NCBI GenBank assembly: GCA_903813345.2
Contig: CAIIXF020000012.1
Coordinates: 30,467,001 to 30,531,000 of the forward strand
Reading direction: 5' to 3'
Source: Owenia fusiformis
Taxonomy: Eukaryota; Annelida; Polychaeta; Sabellida; Oweniidae
Length of the DNA: 64,000 bases
Shown here: positions 54,169 to 64,000 of the stretch, one piece after another
Position numbering within the stretch: the first letter of the stretch is position 1
Layout: every line of letters begins with the position of its first letter
The notes under the pieces: generated by a model
The model's input: only the letters and a program-made list of their open reading frames with translations
The model's database searches: none
Told to the model about the DNA's origin: nothing
Made by a program: the position numbers and the translations under genes

Positions 54169-55249
54169 TCTAAAAAAAGAATTTCATTTTTGGGCAAAAC
54201 GTGTCAAATTTCTAACTAATAAATTCTAACTAACTAATTTTTCTCTAAACTTTTATTTTGTCCATGGGACAACCTCTTATCATCAATTTAATAAACCAAA
54301 TAAACTTACCTTATTTCGGTTTCGCTCGACCTCCTTATGTATGATTATGTATGTATGATTAATGTTGTGTGTGCCTATACAATTTCATATATAGCTTTGG
54401 TAGGCTGAACCAACACCGTGTTTAATTGGAAATTTAACGTTATGATTGGTTAAAAACATTAGGTACCATGCTGATCTAATATTTAAAAAAACATTTTTTA
54501 GCTTTCAGTTAAGTTGTACCCTACTCCTATAAAAATATATACATCATTTGCTTAGACACAGAATATTATTGCTATAAAATATTTAATTAGTTTAATTAGT
54601 TTGATTAATTTATTCAAAGTTTCCCATGGCAATTTCGACCACCCTTGTTATCTAAAATTGAATGCAACAACCGGTTTTAAAATGCCATGTTATCTTATTT
54701 TTATATACTAAGTATATTTAAATGGTGGCTTCCAATTCTCCTTGATTAATATTTTAAATAGATCTAGAAGACAACATAAAGGAAAATACTAGTGTCTAAC
54801 GAGGGGACACTTTTGTTATAAGGGATGATGCTGGGATTCTACTATACAGCTGAGTTACGGGACAGAACAAACTGTGTGGAAAACAGGTCCGTAGCCAGGA
54901 TTTGCCAAGGGTGACTTCAGTTTTAAAAAATGTCCAAGGTGGAGTTCACATTTGCCAATCTTGACCCGAATATGGCTAAAATCATTTGAGAAGTGCTCAA
55001 AATGGTGAATAACTGCATGATTTTGAAATAACCCCCCCCCCCCCATGGCTACGGGCCTGGAAATAAATGTTTTTGATTTAACGGACTGGAAGTAATGGTC
55101 TATTTTGTGCTTTGCTGACCAAGACCAACTTGCTTCAAATTCAATGTTTTTGTGCCAAATTGGCGATGAAATATATAATTTTAATGAACACAGTCTTCTA
55201 TTCATAATAAACCGGTTTTATACTCAATTCGGGTCACATACATGTTCAG

Positions 55250-55560
55250 TCATTCGACCTTTCAATAAGCAATAATTCAAATTTCAAACCAATTGATAGC
55301 GTACATCAATAATATTTTTATGTTAAAAATGACAGGTATGGTTCGGGAATAAGTCAGAGCCTAACTCACAAGCGCAGCAAAAGTTTTTTTGAGAAAAATA
55401 CATTTTTAAATATTTAAGTTCGCATCGAAAGACATGATACAGAAATATAAAACTTATATATTCAACTAATGTAGGCCATAAATATATATTTGTGATATTT
55501 ACAAAATATCTAGGGATGGATTCGATGAATTTTGAAAATATTTTTCCTTTTACGGTTAAG
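55250..55560. other. Intergenic stretch without recognised feature
   Basis: Nothing supported on either strand. It begins where homology to the gene A flank ends. Confidence 0.45.
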
Positions 55561-55561
55561 T

Positions 55562-56345
55562 ACAGGGTGTTGCAAAATAGATGGGACACTCGTATTTCAA
55601 AAATGAATCTTGATATTATCGAAGAAAACATATCATATTATATTATACCATTGGATAGGAAATTTACTTATCTTTATTCAAATTTATTATAATGCCTGTC
55701 AGCCAGGGTCCACAATACAAGTGACGTCACTTTCGTTTCAAAATCTGATCAATTAAAGCCCTCAATCTTGGCATTAACTTGTTGATATTATCATTGATAT
55801 GCTTTTGAAATAATAAATTCCACTTTTCAACAATTCTGTCCTTAAGGGACTGAATAGATGTAACGGGTTCAAAGTGACCAACTTTGTTAGTTCTCCTCAT
55901 GTGTGGTAGTCGCAGAATTTAGCAACGGGTGATCTGGTTGGAGGGGCATTTATTAAGGCGGATGAATCAATACATCCTGTACACAGGACCTATTCCTGAT
56001 ATCATATTCTGATCATCACATTTTCGAACAAGATGGGGCTCCAAGCCATAGATCACACAAGAAAGTAAAACATTTAAAAGAGAATGTGCCTCAATGTATA
56101 GCCCAAATCACTGCCCCCTCCCCAGATCACCTGATGCGACTACCACGTATGGGAAGAAGCAACAAAATTGATGTATCATGAACTCCTTACATCTATTCAG
56201 CCCCTAAATGACAGAAGTGTGAGAAGTGGAATGCATTGTCTCAACAGCATGTCAATGATGCTACTGATCAGTTTGGGCCAATATTGAGGGCTATAATTGA
56301 TCGAAATGGAGGACATATTGAACATCTGTTTCTGGTGACAAACAA
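55562..56345. mobile_element. Rearranged Tc1/mariner relic
   Basis: Starts ta-cagggtgttgcaaaatag. A minus-strand transposase tail lies at 55730-55930. A plus-strand piece at 56010-56310 has FEQDGAPSHRS and KHLKENVP, then a shortened and mutated continuation of the same tail, so two copies face each other. No intact catalytic domain. Confidence 0.7.
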
Positions 56346-56524
56346 CTTGTTTTTGCAAGTTTTTGAAAACCTGTTTTCAATTCAATTTATTTGATTTCAT
56401 AAGTCTTATATAATATACACTATAAAAACAAATCACTAGACGTCCTAGTGGGTATATGTTGCGGTTTAACAGAAATTTTAAAATGACATCTAGACTACAT
56501 ATAAAAGAAAGCACTTAATATATT

Positions 56525-57869
56525 AGTCCATGGTATGACTTCCGAATATGAGAGATCCGTAGCACACTCTAGCGCAGCAACATTTGAAGCAATATTTATG
56601 AAGGTGTACATGTCTTGATTCTTTTAAAATACCATTTGCTGAAAAAACTTCCGGCTTTCGGGTCGAAAAATGTCTTTCATCACAAGGGGTCAAAAAACGT
56701 AAATATTTTGATTCGACCTTTTATACATTTTATAAGACACAAACCGTTATTCTTAGCATACGAACAAAAATAAATTATCATAATTTGAAATATTCTATTC
56801 AATTTTACCGTAGATGTCGGTGTTTAATTAGTGTAATTATGCAAGTGTGTTTTTCAGATTTTGTTTGATTTTTCAAATATGAGCCAAGCCGATTCAACAA
56901 AATTATGTGGAATATTTAGGTAATTTATGATTGGGAACATATTAGTTTTCTTACCATTTAAAACATTTTATTACCAGAATTTTTCCATATAATCGCAAGG
57001 GGTCTAACAACAAATTATTGTTCATGTTTTACAAAACATAATACAATAACAAATAGGTAAGATTTATATCTAATTAAATGTTACAGAGGTATTTGAATGT
57101 TCATATATTCCAAGGGCATGTCCAATAATCAATTAGAGTCATATGCAATCGAACGCCTTGAAATTCTTCCTCGACGTTACTTGTGGCTATCATTAAGTTT
57201 TCTGATGGCTGTTTGTTTTTTTTACCTTACCGCTGGATACAATCAGATTTTAGGAAGATAATGATAACGATTTTTCTCAAATATTCATGAATTCGATCAA
57301 GTCTTGATGGTTGTTTTATAAGCAACTGAGATATATCTAACTACGGGAAAAAGAATTTTAGCTGTAGTCCCAATTAGTCAAGGAAGAGCAATAGGCCCGC
57401 CTTTATTGATAATTTTCACCGCTGAATAAAGGTCAATATCTCAAAACGTATTGAGACCCCTTTGTAAAAAAAACTAGCATAATTTAAACATTTGTCATTC
57501 CAATATAAAAGTGATTCATTTGTAGCATTTATCTTATTAATACATCAGAAACAATACAAAACGTCGGTACACTGATTACATATTTTTTGGTATTGATGAG
57601 AAAAATAACCTCAAACTTTTAGCTTAGAAACATAAATCATATATTTAAAATCATTTTTTAAATTATTTTCTGTTGCATTGTGTACTCCAAATTGTGAAAA
57701 ATTGGGATTTTATTTTTTGGTGATTTTTTGACCTCTGTTAATGGCAGGCATAATTCAGCCTAAAAGCCGGAAGTATATTGAACGGTTATAATAAAAATTA
57801 TTAGGGGACATATGTAGGTATGTTAATGTAACCTTTATTAGACGTCCTAGAGATTTCATACCATGGACT
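56525..57869. mobile_element. TIR element, about 1.35 kb
   Basis: agtccatggtatga against tcataccatggact, with inner acttccggcttt against aaagccggaagt. The flanks carry agacgtcctag words at 56437 and 57839. No coding frame. Confidence 0.6.
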
Positions 57870-57944
57870 ATATTATGTTACACGTACCTACATAAAATGG
57901 TATTAACAATTAATTTAACAAAGTTCTTTCAAATCAAAAATAAA

Positions 57945-57950
57945 TTTATT
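57945..57950 (-). promoter_or_regulatory. Candidate polyadenylation signal of gene C
   Basis: AATAAA on the minus strand about 300 bases past the gene C stop. Confidence 0.4.
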
Positions 57951-58249
57951 TGTTTACAAAAGCACTAAATTGCGAAATAAAATTATATAGAATGAATTAT
58001 TCTAGCAAATAAGGGCACATCAGAGAATGTATAGCATCGCGTAGAAGTTGCGTATACATGATTATTCCTACTGTATACTTTTTCCTACTATTACATGATT
58101 TTTCCTACTATTCATAGATGTAGGAAATAATCGGAGAATAATTCAACCGATATTACGAATGATAGAGTATAAACAAACGATTCTAAATGTTCTACATCTG
58201 AGGCTGGAATAGTTTGTTCAAATACCGGATGTGATATAATGAAGACTTA

Positions 58250-58421
58250 TTAGTTCCATACATAGTTTGTCACACCCACTCTATGCGTCCGTTTTCTTAG
58301 TGAGTGGCGCACTAGCAAACAAATGAGAAGAATGAGAAGGAAAGACCCTGCTGTACCCAGTGCAACTGCAGCCTCTGTATTCAAGTCCGTGCAGTATATC
58401 CCCTTGTACATGAAGTTACAA
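58250..58421 (-). CDS. Gene C last exon: EGF end, membrane helix, tail
   Basis: 172 nt after tttttttttcag. CNFMYKGIYC completes the EGF. AAVALGTAGSFLLILLICLL is a clear membrane helix, followed by RHSLRKRTHRVG as a positive stop-transfer and VTNYVWN before TAA. Confidence 0.88.
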
Positions 58422-61400
58422 CTGAAAAAAAAAACGTAACGTAACAACTAAAAACGTAATATCGACAACAGCTGAAACCAATATCGCTTTAAAACCAGTG
58501 CAAAAACACTGAAAAAATTCAAGGACCCAACGTTTGAAGGGAATGGATTAATGGACTGTAGTGGCACTCATGTTGTGGCACAATAACGCTACAGACTGTT
58601 TTGTGTCACGAATGTACCAGTTTACACTAATACTGTAGTAGGTCTAAAATGCAGTACAATGTTGTAAGATTATTGCATTATATGCCCTAGATTCAATGAC
58701 ACCAACGTCGTTACCCTTAGGCTATTTTTCACTCATGATCTCACCTGCATCGCGGGGAGCTGTTTACGTTAGTGCAACTGCCTCCATTCTTGCACACAGA
58801 GTTGTGTTCATACACAGAACACGCTTCGGTTATTACAACTGAAACACATACATACTTAAGTGATGCAAATATAACAAATACATAATCGAAGACATTTAAC
58901 CATGTTAATGAATGTGAGATTATATTGTAAGTTATTCAAAATCGCTCCTTGAAAATGTACCTTCCATACAAAAGCAGGAAAATTTAAGAGAAAAACACGA
59001 CACAGAATACAGGTACAATAAGAAACTTAACACTTAAATTACCGTCTTCTCCATCCTGTTTAATGGTTGGTTTCCCCTTCACCACGTACACTTTGTCGTC
59101 TGGATCAGTCAGTTTCCCACCTCCATTATCAATTGCAGCCAACAGCTCAAGGGCAACTTCGGATATGGCTATGGTGTCTAGTTCTGTCTCATATTCAACA
59201 TCGTGCTCAACTCCGATACTACCATCACTAAATCGGAGAATCTTATCGTTGTGAGTTTTATTATAACAATTTTAAAGGTGCAACAATTAGTGCAACGATC
59301 ATCAACCAGTGTCAAAATATAGTTAAGTTTGGATATTTCATCAAGACTACCATATAGTTTCATTATCTACAATGAAACCTCCTAGATGAAAATTATTTCA
59401 GCTGATATTCCTCTTGAAACGTGGTGGATCTTAAAAATCTATAAGTGGGATTCCCTTTATAGAAGCTTAGAACTGAATTTCTTAATGCTGAAATTGATGG
59501 TCTATACATACATTTTAAGAAAAAAGGTATGTCAAAGAAGGTTTTAAGCCAAATGTTGACCTGATAGCCCAGAAAAATAAATATTTTCGAATTTTCTCTC
59601 TACAGTCATTGTTGCCCTATCATTTGCTGATTGTTAGAGTCTGTTTGTGTCGGTTGGTGCAATTACGCAGATGCGAGTAAGTAGTTACCAGTTTCACCAC
59701 CAGGTGGCTCGTTCGGGTCAGATAGCATGGCGGGTATAGTAGAAAGTTCCCTTTAACTTAAACTACATCTGTTTTAGTGGTTCAATTTTCATATTACTCT
59801 TACGTATCTAATTGTTATGTAAATTAAAATATGTCCAGTAAAAGAAAATGTTATCTGTCAAATACAAGAAAAGATATTTCAGTTTTTGTGATTTTGTAAC
59901 ATGGGGTCTATAAGGAATCAACCAGAACTAGAAGTCACATTTTCAAAAAAAATTTAATTTTCAAAGTTGATAAACAATTTTCGAAACCATATTTCTAGAT
60001 GTACTTTTACATTTAGATTTCAAATATGACATCACTTTGACTGAATTTTGAATATTTAATGACGTAAATCAAGATTACTTCTACTCGCATCTAGTCTATT
60101 AAACTGTTGTATGATTTAGTTTTCATTCCTGGTATATAATGTGATGATGAGTGTGTGGTGGTATTGGATATTATGTTAGCTTGCTTAATATACTAGATAG
60201 TGAGGTGATTGAAGTGAAATGAGTCTGGGCATATTTGCGCATCACGTCATCATGTGAGCCTACGTATGTTCCGCTTTCAGAACAGCGAAGTTTAAAGGGA
60301 TATTCCTTGCAAGCCCATTTCTTTGTTGATACGGTAGCTCTACCCATTTTATACTATTCATATGTAGAAAAACATGGGAGAATGTTTTGATGTAGTCAAA
60401 AATGATCATTTAAAAATTCAGCGCTTATTTCATGTGGGCAACCATGATTTAAGATTTCATAAAGAGAGTGATGTCATCAACCAATTACTTCAAAAAACTT
60501 TCTAATGACAGTATAGGAAAGTAGCAAAATATCACCACTAGACAATTGAACAAGAGATGACACAAAAACCGATGCCATCTTATTTTGAAACAACGTTATA
60601 CAATATGAGATTAATATTTTGCAAGATACAAACCAAAGAGGATAGGCTACAGGCCTGTCAACTTGGGAACACCTAACATGAGTGACTTGGAAATGTTGAA
60701 CACCTCCCCTCAAAATGTGGACACCTTGGTCCAAATCTGAACACCTTGATCCAAGTTTTGAACACCTTGGTTTAAATTTTAAAACATCCATCAACGGGGG
60801 GGGGGTAGGTACGAAAAATTTCGGACGGAATGCGTGACATATCTGTAATTCGCGTGAAAAGTCCGAACGAAAGGCGTACGTTTTTTTCCCGTCGTTCGTA
60901 TTTTTCCTGTGTAGACGATCTTTTTTAGAAAATTTTCTACAGAAATATTTTTGCTTGACAATTACCAGGTAAAATGCGTATTTGCGTGACATTTTCTGTC
61001 ACGCAAAAATAACTGGCGTGACTTCAAATTCTTCAGCAAATGCGTGACAAATACGCAAATTGCGGGACAGTTGACAGGCCTGAGGCTACCAAGGTTCCAA
61101 CTCGATATTTGACGTTGACTCTGATCGATACCAACATTGAAAACTGACTATGAGTTTATAATCAGCGATCCAAAAGATTTGAAACAAATATATTGGTCAC
61201 ATCTTCTGTGTTTTTGAATTTATTGTTTGGAAAAAAACAAAACTCGCAATCCAAATTCTGGAGTAAAAAAATGGTGGATGTGTCTGATTTCGAATTTTGT
61301 AATCATGACATCTCCACATATGGCAAAATTTCGAGATTGAAGCCTTAAAACCAATCCTCCTTGGATGCAAATTAAGAACTGATGACACCACTTTCTGTGT

Positions 61401-64000
61401 AGAATTTTAAAATATGTTGGCCCACATAAAACGAGCACTGCATATTATTAAAAAATGATCAATTTTGACCCACATAAAACATTTCCTAGGTTTTGTTGAT
61501 AATGAATAGTAAGAAATGATTAGAGCTACCATATCAAGAGAAAATGGGCTCGCAGGAAATATTCCTTAAAACACGAAAATACTTACTAGAAACGTCTTAT
61601 GTGAACTGCCTTGAAAACGATGCTCTTTACTCTTTGGTATATTATTGAAAGCTGGAAATATTGTTACAAACAAAATCCATTGTTATTTATAATTAAACCG
61701 AGCACGACTTCCATTTGGTCAAATGGCTATGCCGAAACATTACTTACAATACTTATTATAAAGTAATAAATTATAATTTCGTCTTCATGAAGTGATCATT
61801 TTTAGCATTGATGAGTGGCTTAAGCCTCAGTCACATTTGCGCAAGTAACTTTCCTATGGTCGCCTTTGAATTTCTGCTGTCAGATACCTTAGCAGTCACA
61901 TTTGCTATCAGTCGTGCGTCGTACTTTGATTTTGATGAGACATAAAATAAAACTATGGTTGCCGCATGGTCTTTAAATTATGACGTACAGCCAGTGTAGG
62001 GCGTTCCTACGTCGGGCGTAACTTCTGTTGACAGATAGACGCGAGGCGACTGCAGGGGGGGGGGCAATTCTACGGTTCGCAAAGGTCAATTGTAGCCCAT
62101 AATATTTTAGGGCAACCAAAAGACTTCTGTACGCCCGATGTATGGCCACCGTGTGACCTTTCCATGGTCTGACCGCGGCTTTTCTACGGTGACCATAGCA
62201 ATTTATAATTTCTACGATGACGCTACGGCCTGCAAAGTGCACGGCTTACGGATACAGCAAGGATACCGTAAGGGGACCATAGCTTTCCTATGATTATCGC
62301 AGAAATTTACTATTTCAGGGAACTACGGTCGACGTGCGATCGCCGTAGAGCAAATGTGACTGAGGCTTTTCTTTCGATGCAAAAGTCATTTCATTATAGC
62401 CCTAAAGTGGTGTAAACGTATTTTATGTCTTATGATGAGTGCTTACCATTGACGTAATGCTTGCATTGAGGGAGATTGTTGCAGGATCTAATGGGTTATC
62501 ATAAATCCCATACAGGAATGTCATTTCGAACTCTATAGTGATCGTCACCATATCTATAAGTAATATAAGAGCAAGATAAATATGAAGGATTGAAGGCCAT
62601 AGTATACACGTTGTTTTATATGCTGAGTCCTAGTGTAGCTACCCCTTGTGACCCCCTCCCCCCCCCCCCCTGTGTTGTCGGAGCTTTATTTTGACGGCCA
62701 ATCAAGCAAAGCTATTCATTTAAGAACCATTTTAGGCGCCAAATTCAAAAAGAAAAACAGTATCTATTGGATACGATTGGATATCACCATCAGTATGATA
62801 TGATTTTAGTAGCGCATACCAACAAAGTATCATAGTATTCATAGAATAAATGCAGTTATAAGAGACACATACTTGCATTAATAGGTGAAGTGGACGTTTC
62901 AGGTACCATGAATGTAGCTTCGAAGGATACATTTGCAACTGACATTGCCATGGTAGTTGCAAGGGGAACAAATATCACTTCTACACATGTCGAGTTGACC
63001 TGAAATATATTCCATGACAGAGAAGCTACTACATAGCACAAACTAACTGCAGATTATACAATACCTCAAAATGGTATTTTCACACACAAATTGTATTATT
63101 TTGTTCTCAAGTAATTCGACTTGGTGATAGTGATACTCAACACCATGAAATTGGATAATTCTGCTACTCAATCATTGCTGCAACCATGGTAACATACCTT
63201 TGAGTATCCTTCTTTACATGAACAGAAAAACGACCCTTGCGTATCAGTGCATATCTCATCTGTTCCACATGGATCTATTGAATGGTAACATTCGTTAATA
63301 TTTTCACACTCTGTACCGTTTCCTTCATAGCCTCTCTTGCATGTACAGTCGTAGGAACCATCGGTGTTGGTACAGTTGGCGTCCGGGTCACACGGTTGTA
63401 ACGTAGCACATTCATCATTGTCTAAGACAAAGAGTGATTCCTTTTATTGGTGTTTTGATTTATTGTACTCTTCGAATGGTTTATATATTTATAAATCAAT
63501 ATAACTGACATATTTAAAGCTGTATAAATCGGTCTCTTCAACAAACCCAGCTTCACATAAATATTAAAGGATCCGTTATTACTGACACAGTTATCGTGGA
63601 TTTTTGCCATTATGAAATTTACGGTTGCGACCTCTTATTTGTATCAGATGTAAAAGGGTACAGGTAGGAGGTCCTCTCAAATTATGGTCCTACTCTTCAT
63701 TGATGTTTCTGGTGACCCCTTTCCCTTATTATCACACAATCAGGGCCATTAATGCATATGTTTTTATTGTACCCACCTACACATCTTACTATATCACCAT
63801 CCTGTTGAAATCCTTCATCACATAAACACGCATAGGATCCATTATTGTTAACACATTGAGCATTATCACCACATATTGTAGAGTCATCAACACACTCATC
63901 TATGTCTTCCTCGCAGTTCTCTCCTCCCCAACCTGGTACACAGTCAGTACAACCAATACTGGCATCGCATTGTCTGGCTCGGCTTCCACATTCACATAGA
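58250..64000 (-). CDS. Gene C: EGF-SEA-EGF membrane protein, 5' end outside
   Basis: Seven exons in order: 64000-63777 (continues outside), 63421-63198, 62999-62873, 62553-62447, 59241-59043, 58838-58745 and 58421-58250. Modules: a cysteine-rich EGF-like stretch, three calcium-binding EGFs, an SEA-like region with a GSIGV motif, one EGF split by an intron, a transmembrane helix and a 19-residue basic tail. Phases agree at every junction. EGF-SEA-EGF-TM is the layout of membrane mucins and some other cell-surface proteins, in which the SEA module often self-cleaves at G/S. It is probably a type I plasma membrane protein. It is not homologous to genes A and B beyond the EGF fold. The 3.2-kb intron at 59.24-62.45 kb holds several transposons. 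Confidence 0.8.
58745..58838 (-). CDS. Gene C exon: first half of last EGF
   Basis: 94 nt between gtgtttcag and gtgagatca, phase 1 to 2. ACSVYEHNSVCKNGGSC then TNVNSSPRC; the rest of the EGF is in the next exon. Confidence 0.8.
59043..59241 (-). CDS. Gene C exon: SEA-like end with GSIGV motif
   Basis: 199 nt, phase 0 to 1, donor gtaatttaa. ILRFSDGSIGVEHDVEYET has the strand-turn-strand with a G-S that SEA domains often cleave, followed by AISEVALELLAAID. The acceptor acgataag is weak, so the 5' border is less sure than the others. Confidence 0.65.
60292..61569. mobile_element. Foldback element in gene C intron, about 1.28 kb
   Basis: tttaaagggatattccttgc...gatacggtagctct against its reverse complement ending at 61569, arms about 65 bp. 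It contains a younger insertion at 60650. A 171-codon minus-strand frame at 60477-60992 runs across both elements and shows no domain. Confidence 0.7.
60650..61082. mobile_element. Nested hAT-like MITE, 433 bp
   Basis: caggcctgtcaact...agttgacaggcctg with aggcta repeated on both sides (60644-60649 and 61083-61088). End sequence fits hAT-type elements; a 6-bp duplication is within the range reported for small hAT relatives but shorter than the usual 8. Internal gaacaccttg(g/a)tc words are tandem. Confidence 0.75.
61822..62368. mobile_element. TIR element, about 547 bp
   Basis: aagcctcagtcacatttgc against gcaaatgtgactgaggctt. The ends share gcct..gtcacatttgc with the Harbinger-like MITE at 30080, so it may be the same family, though I see no clean TAA duplication. 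A frame at 61973-62242 has no domain. Confidence 0.7.
62447..62553 (-). CDS. Gene C exon: SEA-like middle
   Basis: 107 nt between acttatag and gtaagcact, phase 1 to 0. MVTITIEFEMTFLYGIYDNP then LDPATISLNASITSM, beta-strand-like with one N-glycosylation motif (NAS). Confidence 0.65.
62873..62999 (-). CDS. Gene C exon: linker / SEA-like start
   Basis: 127 nt between atatttcag and gtatgtgtc, phase 0 to 1. VNSTCVEVIF...NVSFEATFMVP; its first Cys (STC) can complete the preceding EGF. The NVSFEATF strand resembles the start of an SEA fold. Confidence 0.65.
63198..63421 (-). CDS. Gene C exon: two calcium-binding EGFs
   Basis: 224 nt after tgtcttag. NDECATLQPCDPDANC with CTNTDGSYDCTC, then NINECYHSIDPCGTDEIC with CTDTQGSFFCSC. 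The second EGF ends at EGYSK without its sixth cysteine, phase 0, donor gtatgttac. Confidence 0.85.
63777..64000 (-). CDS. Gene C exon: EGF-like plus calcium-binding EGF
   Basis: Open to the window edge. CECGSRARQCDASIGC and CVPGWGGENCEE precede DIDECVDDSTICGDNAQC and CVNNNGSYACLC. The last motif fits the C-x-N-x4-Y-x-C-x-C hydroxylation pattern of calcium-binding EGFs. Donor gtgggtaca, phase 1. Confidence 0.85.

Larger units (their letters stand above)
41146..55250. repeat. Segmental duplication, copy B
   Basis: Partner of 7505-33300. It contains gene B and its 5' flank. Private insertions here are the R2-type element (44240), the gypsy element (50127) and two TIR elements (52944, 53804). 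Confidence 0.85.

Noticed and set aside
60477-60992. 171-codon minus-strand frame as a host gene
   Set aside because: It spans the border of two nested transposons and has no recognisable domain.
1-64000. CRISPR array, operon, bacterial defence system or integrated phage
   Set aside because: Repeats here are satellites and transposons, genes are split by introns, and no prokaryotic gene cluster is present.

Overview
This window is nuclear DNA of an animal. It is AT-rich and intron-dense, built from small phase-1 exons, extracellular EGF-type modules and many kinds of transposon. There are no operons, ribosome binding sites or dense long ORFs. Module content and repeat load suggest a marine invertebrate (lophotrochozoan or invertebrate deuterostome), but nothing fixes the phylum.

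All recognisable host genes lie on the minus strand, so they read from high to low coordinates. (1) Gene C, 64000 to 58250, is the 3' half of a membrane protein: EGF-like and calcium-binding EGF modules, an SEA-like region over three exons, a last EGF split by an intron, one transmembrane helix and a short basic tail. (2) Gene B, 49010 to 40262, encodes a small secreted protein: signal peptide, EGF-like exons, and a C-terminal module ending in WG...WV..GCRARF, which resembles the DUF3011 family. (3) Gene A, 23344 to 8007, is a paralogue of B. It has the same signal-peptide exon and 3' EGF exons but a much expanded middle. Its C-terminal exons are not in the window; homology to B stops at about 7505, where a satellite array begins.

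A and B belong to a segmental duplication (about 7.5-33.3 kb and 41.1-55.2 kb). Because two copies exist, several transposon insertions can be compared with an empty paralogous site. In gene A the EGF exons multiplied by local tandem duplication, including two adjacent 1,000-bp units at 10866-12865 and 2.66-kb units at 12.94-15.6 and 17.09-19.75 kb. This left intact, half-deleted and nonsense-carrying exons side by side. In most of these exons the sixth EGF cysteine codon is split by a phase-1 intron, so the exons are interchangeable.

The rest is mobile or repetitive DNA. 1-7.2 kb: higher-order satellite with purine-rich minisatellite blocks and small hairpins. 14.7 and 18.8 kb: LINE fragments. 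20.4-21.4 kb: a long palindrome. 24-29 kb: TIR element, LINE remnants, mariner fragment and minisatellite. 30.1 kb: Harbinger-like MITE. 33-39 kb: foldback and nested TIR elements, a tRNA-like sequence and a 312-bp direct repeat. 44.2-46.2 kb: truncated R2-type retrotransposon between 176-bp direct repeats. 50.1-52.6 kb: a Ty3/gypsy element with matching LTRs, most of its interior missing. 52.9-62.4 kb: several MITEs and nested elements.
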